From contig NZ_CP138920.1 of the NCBI RefSeq assembly GCF_047123815.1, positions 3,162,001 through 3,226,000 of the forward strand: DNA of 64,000 bases, read 5' to 3'. The notes under the pieces are model-generated. The model was not told where the DNA came from. It saw only the letters and a program-made list of their open reading frames with translations, and made no database searches. Position numbers and translations under genes: made by a program. Source of the stretch: Maricaulis sp017643475 (GTDB lineage: Bacteria; Pseudomonadota; Alphaproteobacteria; Caulobacterales; Maricaulaceae). Below are positions 60,320 through 64,000 of the stretch, one piece after another; positions within the stretch are counted from its first letter, which is position 1, and every line of letters starts with the position of its first letter.

Positions 60320-61015
60320 ATGATTAACTTCGAATTCAGACGACGCCCTATCGTTGAGCAACCGATCGAAGATCTGCACGCTTTTCTAATTCAAACTGCT
60401 GGCGTTTTACCTGCAGATTGGGCGTTGAGTATTGACGAAGTGAAAGCCCCGGACATTGGTCGAAATTTGGTAGCGGTCGTCGAACTTCCCATTCTCAACA
60501 ACGCTGTCACGCAAGCGAGTATCCAGTACCAGTTGCGGAAGGACACATACCTCCGCGATGAAGCTCTTTACGATGATTTGCTCCTAATTCAGGTCAATGC
60601 CCGCGACATAGATGTCTCAGCCATTTGTCATCAAGTGTTTGTGCCATTTCTCGATTGGTTTTCTCCTTATCGCGCTCGCGTGACGCTTAATCCCGCGCTT
60701 AATAGGCAAGATTGGACATCAATATGCGCTCTGTCACGGGAAAGCGGGTTGGACGTTAATGGTAGGGACTCGGTCTTTCGGATCTATCCGTGGTTTTTCA
60801 TTGACCGGGAGCTTTGCCTACGTTCGTTCCAGCGTGAGCCGGAAGAACTGGTCGCCACGGAAGTCGAAAGTGGGCTGCGTATCGAAGTTCACAGCGGCGG
60901 CCTGCTGTTTTCGATGAACAAGCTCCTTTGTTTCGATGAGGAAACACTCAATTCGATCGACCTTCGGGCCAAGCAATTGATCGGCCCGCCGATAGTCGCG
61001 ATTGAAACCCGCTAG
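60320..61015 (+). CDS. Hypothetical protein, unrecognised
   Basis: A 231-residue protein from the ATG at 60320 with no clear ribosome site. It has no signal peptide or membrane segment; acidic and aromatic residues are common (YPWFFIDRELCLRSF; VEVHSGG-like region), resembling in general character the cargo of genomic islands such as immunity proteins, but no family can be named. GC is lower than the core genes. It follows a 139-bp element by 60 bp, and a gene-poor stretch follows. Confidence 0.6.
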   Translation: MINFEFRRRPIVEQPIEDLHAFLIQTAGVLPADWALSIDEVKAPDIGRNLVAVVELPILNNAVTQASIQYQLRKDTYLRDEALYDDLLLIQVNARDIDVSAICHQVFVPFLDWFSPYRARVTLNPALNRQDWTSICALSRESGLDVNGRDSVFRIYPWFFIDRELCLRSFQREPEELVATEVESGLRIEVHSGGLLFSMNKLLCFDEETLNSIDLRAKQLIGPPIVAIETR

Positions 61016-61466
61016 GGCTTTGGAAAAAAGCAGGGACCCATACCCATTTCCGTCTAGCGGGATACGAAACATAAATAGTGGGAAGCGCAGTCTTGCCCAA
61101 CCCGCCTAGCCAGGCGCGCGTTGTTCAACCTGATTATCCGTTAAGCGCTACCTGGCGGGGCGATCGTCGCCAGCAGACCTTTTCGAGGACAACGATTCCG
61201 CGCTCTATCGCGACCTGATGGCGGTTTGTGCGCAGTTTACATGCGTTGCCGAGCCTGATGCTTGATGCCCAATCATGTTGATCAGGTCATGTAGTTTCAC
61301 CCACCCAAAAAACTTTTCCACACCCCCGCACACCACACCTAACCACCAGCCCGCGTTAACCTTTTTGAACAATTTCAGCGTGTGGTGGTGAAGCGCAACA
61401 AAATTCCCTCTTGAAACACCTCAAAATTGTGCATTAGGGTCCCCGCCGCATTCGGGACTTTGTGTG
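61016..61466. other. 450-bp region without a confident gene
   Basis: It contains CAGGGACCCATACCC (61031-61045), a partial match to the end of the 139-bp element, and a 45-codon stretch open to a TGA at 61263-61265 (…LFEDNDSALYRDLMAVCAQF…) without a start, perhaps a gene fragment. GTTAACCTTTTTGAAC (61355-61370) resembles one and a half CtrA sites upstream of the flagellar gene. Nothing else was seen. Confidence 0.5.
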
Positions 61467-62174
61467 ATGTTAGAGTTGTTGGGTGTGGCGGAGACAATGC
61501 TGTCCGCTTCACAGCGTCGCCTGGAAGTTATTTCAGGCAATATTTCCAATACAGAGACATCTGGGTTCAAGCGTACACAGTCTTTCGACGCGGTGTTGAC
61601 TGCGGCGAGCGATGGCGTTCTGCCTGAAGCTGGAATCTCGACTTATCTGGATTTGACCTCTGGCGCGTTGAGCGCGACGGGGAGCCCGCTGGATATTGCC
61701 ATCTCCAGTGGTGGCTTTTTCCAGCTCTCTGACGGTGAACAGGCGCTCTACAGCCGGGCCGGGCAGTTCTCGATTGCAGCGGACGGGCGTGTGGTCAATG
61801 GCGCTGGCCTGGCCTTGCAGGCCGTGTCGGGCGGGGATGTGATCCTGCCGCATGACCAGGTGGAAATCCTGGAAGACGGCACGGTGCTGGATGCCGGCCT
61901 GCCGGTCGCGCGTATTGCTCTGTTTGCGCCGGACAGCGTTGATCAGATGCAGGCGCTGGGCGGCTCGCTGTTTACGGCAGACGAGGCGGCCATGCAGCTG
62001 GAAACCGATCCGGTCATGCATCAAGGCATGCTTGAAGGGGCCAATGTTGAACTGGCCTCGGAGATGACCGCGATGATGATGGCGCTGCGCCAGGCCGAGA
62101 TGGGCTCGCGACTGGTGCAGACCTATGACCAGCTGATCGGTCAGGCCATCACGACCTTTGGTCGCGGTCGCTAG
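61467..62174 (+). CDS. Flagellar basal-body rod protein, FlgF-like
   Basis: A 235-residue member of the FlgE/FlgF/FlgG rod-hook family. The N-terminal ASQRRLEVISGNISNTETSGFKRT and the C-terminal NVELASEMTAMMMALRQAEMGSRLVQTYDQL are the paired helices that form the rod coiled coil; ATGSPLDIAISSGGFFQLSDG is the first core segment. The length and core fit FlgF (proximal rod) better than FlgG. The ATG at 61467 is preferred; a GTG at 61464 is in frame. It stands alone, away from flgG, flgA and flgH, so it may be a relocated gene or a paralogue. Confidence 0.85.
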   Translation: MLELLGVAETMLSASQRRLEVISGNISNTETSGFKRTQSFDAVLTAASDGVLPEAGISTYLDLTSGALSATGSPLDIAISSGGFFQLSDGEQALYSRAGQFSIAADGRVVNGAGLALQAVSGGDVILPHDQVEILEDGTVLDAGLPVARIALFAPDSVDQMQALGGSLFTADEAAMQLETDPVMHQGMLEGANVELASEMTAMMMALRQAEMGSRLVQTYDQLIGQAITTFGRGR

Positions 62175-62425
62175 TGCGGAATGGGCCGGGTGTTTGCCCG
62201 GCCGTGTTGAGTTGTGTCGGTCGTGGGCCCTGTTCGGGCAGACGCCGGTGATCCGCGTTTCTTGCTCCGCTAACATCGCTCAACGAACCGCGTCCCACCT
62301 GTCGTCGGGACCACCCCACCACCCCAAAATCCCGCCCTCCAGGTGCAAGTGACACCTCCAGCTCCTTGTCACGGCGCGCAGAAGTCGTCTAACTGGCACA
62401 AACCTTCCTGACTGGACGAATTTCC

Positions 62426-63760
62426 ATGCGCCTTTCCCGCTATTTCCTGCCCGTACTGAAGGAAACCCCTTCGGACGCCCAGATCGTTTCCCACCAGCTG
62501 ATGCTGCGCGCCGGCATGATCCGCCAGCAATCCGCGGGGATTTATTCCTGGCTGCCGCTGGGCATGAAAGTGCTCAAGAAGGTCGAGCAGATCGTGCGCG
62601 AGGAGCAGAACCGCGCCGGTGCGGTGGAAATGCTGATGCCGACCATCCAGTCCGCCGATCTGTGGCGGGAGAGTGGTCGTTATGACGATTATGGCCAGGA
62701 GATGCTGCGCATCACCGACCGCCATGAGCGCGAGATGCTGTTCGGGCCGACAAACGAGGAGATGATCACCGAGATCTTCCGCTCCTATTGCCGGTCCTAC
62801 AAGGATCTGCCGAAAATGCTCTATCACATCCAGTGGAAGTTCCGGGACGAGATCCGTCCGCGTTTCGGCGTCATGCGCGGCCGCGAATTCCTGATGAAGG
62901 ATACCTATTCCTTCGATATCGACGAGGCGGCGGCGCGCCACTCCTATAACCGCATGTTCGTGGCCTATCTCAACACGTTTGCGCGCATGGGCCTCAAGGC
63001 CGTGCCGATGCGGGCCGATACCGGTCCGATCGGGGGCGATCTGTCTCACGAGTTTATCGTCCTGGCCGAAACCGGCGAGAGCGAGGTCTTCTGTCACGCT
63101 GACCTGGTGGAAATGGCTGTGCCGGGCGCGGATGTGGATTTCGAGGGTGATCTCCAGCCGCTGGTCGATCAGCGCACCGCGCTCTATGCCGCCACCGAGG
63201 AAATGCACGACGCGGATGAATTCGCCAAGGTTCCGGCTGACCGCCAGCTGTCCGCGCGCGGCATTGAAGTCGGCCACATCTTCTATTTCGGCACCAAGTA
63301 TTCCGAGCCGATGAAGGCCATGGTCATGCACCAGGACCAGAAGGAACACGCGGTCCACATGGGCTCCTATGGTGTCGGCGTGTCGCGCCTTCTCGGCGCG
63401 ATCATCGAGGCGCATCACGACGAGAAGGGCTGTATCTGGCCGGAAAGCGTCGCGCCGTTCGGAGCCGGTATTCTCAACCTGCGTGCCGGCGACGAGGCGG
63501 CGGATGCGGCCTGTGAGGACGCCTACGCCAAACTGTCGGCGGCCGGGCTCGACCCGCTTTACGACGACACCAAGGAACGTCCGGGCGGCAAGTTCGCGAC
63601 CGCTGACCTGATCGGCCTGCCCTATCAGCTGGTGATCGGTCCGCGCGGCCTTAAAGAGAACAAGGTTGAGGTCAAGATCCGTCGGTCCGGTGAGACGCAT
63701 GAAATGTCGCCGGAAGACGCGGTCAACCGTCTCGCAGAAGGTGCTTTCTCGAATGGATAA
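62426..63760 (+). CDS. proS: Prolyl-tRNA synthetase
   Basis: A 444-residue class II synthetase of the short alphaproteobacterial/mitochondrial type, without the long editing insertion between motifs 2 and 3. Motif 1 region GAVEMLMPTIQ, the TNEE loop (FGPTNEEMITEIFR), motif 2 FRDEIRPRFGVMRGREFLMKDTYSFD, and motif 3 GSYGVGVSRLLGAIIEAHHD are present, followed by the anticodon-binding domain (LPYQLVIGPRGLKENKVEVKIR). It charges tRNA-Pro. Its stop lies inside the start of lolC (8-base overlap). The 250-bp gap upstream holds a GGCCGGG/CCCGGCC hairpin at 62184-62203. Confidence 0.97.
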   Translation: MRLSRYFLPVLKETPSDAQIVSHQLMLRAGMIRQQSAGIYSWLPLGMKVLKKVEQIVREEQNRAGAVEMLMPTIQSADLWRESGRYDDYGQEMLRITDRHEREMLFGPTNEEMITEIFRSYCRSYKDLPKMLYHIQWKFRDEIRPRFGVMRGREFLMKDTYSFDIDEAAARHSYNRMFVAYLNTFARMGLKAVPMRADTGPIGGDLSHEFIVLAETGESEVFCHADLVEMAVPGADVDFEGDLQPLVDQRTALYAATEEMHDADEFAKVPADRQLSARGIEVGHIFYFGTKYSEPMKAMVMHQDQKEHAVHMGSYGVGVSRLLGAIIEAHHDEKGCIWPESVAPFGAGILNLRAGDEAADAACEDAYAKLSAAGLDPLYDDTKERPGGKFATADLIGLPYQLVIGPRGLKENKVEVKIRRSGETHEMSPEDAVNRLAEGAFSNG

Positions 63761-64000
63761 TCCTGCCGCCAGCAAGACGTCTGGCGCATTGCCGTTCAGC
63801 CCGTATGAATTCATGATCGCGGGGCGTTTTGTCGGCGCAACCCGCAAGGATGGCGGCGTCGCGCTGATCGCGATTATCTCCTTCATCGGCGTGGCTCTCG
63901 CCGTTGCGGCCCTGATCACCGTCATGTCGGTCATGAACGGGTTTCGCACCCAGCTGTATGAACAGCTGCTCGGGGCGCAGCCACATGTCTATGTCGACGC
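63753..64000 (+). CDS. lolC: Lipoprotein-releasing ABC transporter permease (5' part)
   Basis: The first ~82 residues: FSPYEFMIAGRFVGATRKDGGVALIAIISFIGVALAVAALITVMSVMNGFRTQL, the first membrane helix and start of the periplasmic domain typical of LolC/LolE permeases, which pull mature lipoproteins from the inner membrane for LolA. It overlaps the proS end by 8 bases and runs off the window. LolC versus LolE cannot be settled from this part. Confidence 0.88.
   Translation, partial: MDNPAASKTSGALPFSPYEFMIAGRFVGATRKDGGVALIAIISFIGVALAVAALITVMSVMNGFRTQLYEQLLGAQPHVYVD

Noticed and set aside
61137..61265. Short open stretch as a gene
   Set aside because: No start codon with a ribosome site and only ~45 codons; kept only as a possible fragment.

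Overview
The window is 64 kb of high-GC alphaproteobacterial chromosome. Protein similarity recalled from memory and gene order (parE; glnB-glnA; clpP-clpX-lon after tig; a complete nuoA-N operon running into birA-coaX-rnj-mce; proS-lolC) fit a marine, stalked-type member of the Caulobacterales/Maricaulales, most like Maricaulis. The species assignment is inference; no rRNA gene is present.

Layout. 0-5 kb: the 5' part of parE, a transglycosylase-like lipoprotein whose start codon sits in a perfect hairpin, and a 1137-residue autotransporter. 5-13 kb: nitrogen assimilation (glnB, glnA), NAD(P)HX repair, a malic enzyme, a MATE exporter and a methyltransferase. 13-21 kb: a degenerate EAL-like protein, tRNA-Leu, trigger factor with a histone-H1-like Lys/Ala/Pro tail, then clpP, clpX and lon, so folding and proteolysis functions are clustered. 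21-24 kb: pheA behind a Phe/Tyr-rich leader peptide and terminator (attenuator), then a PspA/YiaA-type envelope-stress pair divergent from a TetR regulator with two matching operators. 24-31 kb: tRNA-Val, a DUF1501/DUF1800 pair and the biotin genes bioD, bioF and bioA; the DUF1501 gene and bioF each carry a one-base frameshift in a G-run. 31-37.6 kb: an arsR-arsI-like pair under a 58-bp dyad, tRNA-Asp, an AbgT transporter and several small membrane or hypothetical genes.

37.8-56.6 kb is one long co-directional block: nuoA-N for the proton-pumping NADH:quinone oxidoreductase, with a small FlbD-like gene between nuoF and nuoG and a His-rich loop in NuoL, followed by birA, coaX, rnj, mce and a DUF1467 gene, mostly with overlapping or abutting ends.

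56.6-62.4 kb is the accessory part. A 572-bp segment (3' end of a secreted hypothetical gene plus a complete tautomerase/CHMI-family gene) occurs twice without indels. The upstream tautomerase copy is fused in frame to an unrecognised domain of about 430 residues brought in by a 1.34-kb insert flanked by 40-bp direct repeats. The downstream copy lies between two 139-bp elements with terminal inverted repeats (136/139 identical). An unrecognised 231-residue gene, a short gene-poor stretch and a stand-alone flagellar rod-protein gene follow. The conserved block then resumes with proS and lolC. No CRISPR array, integrase, full transposase or rRNA was seen.
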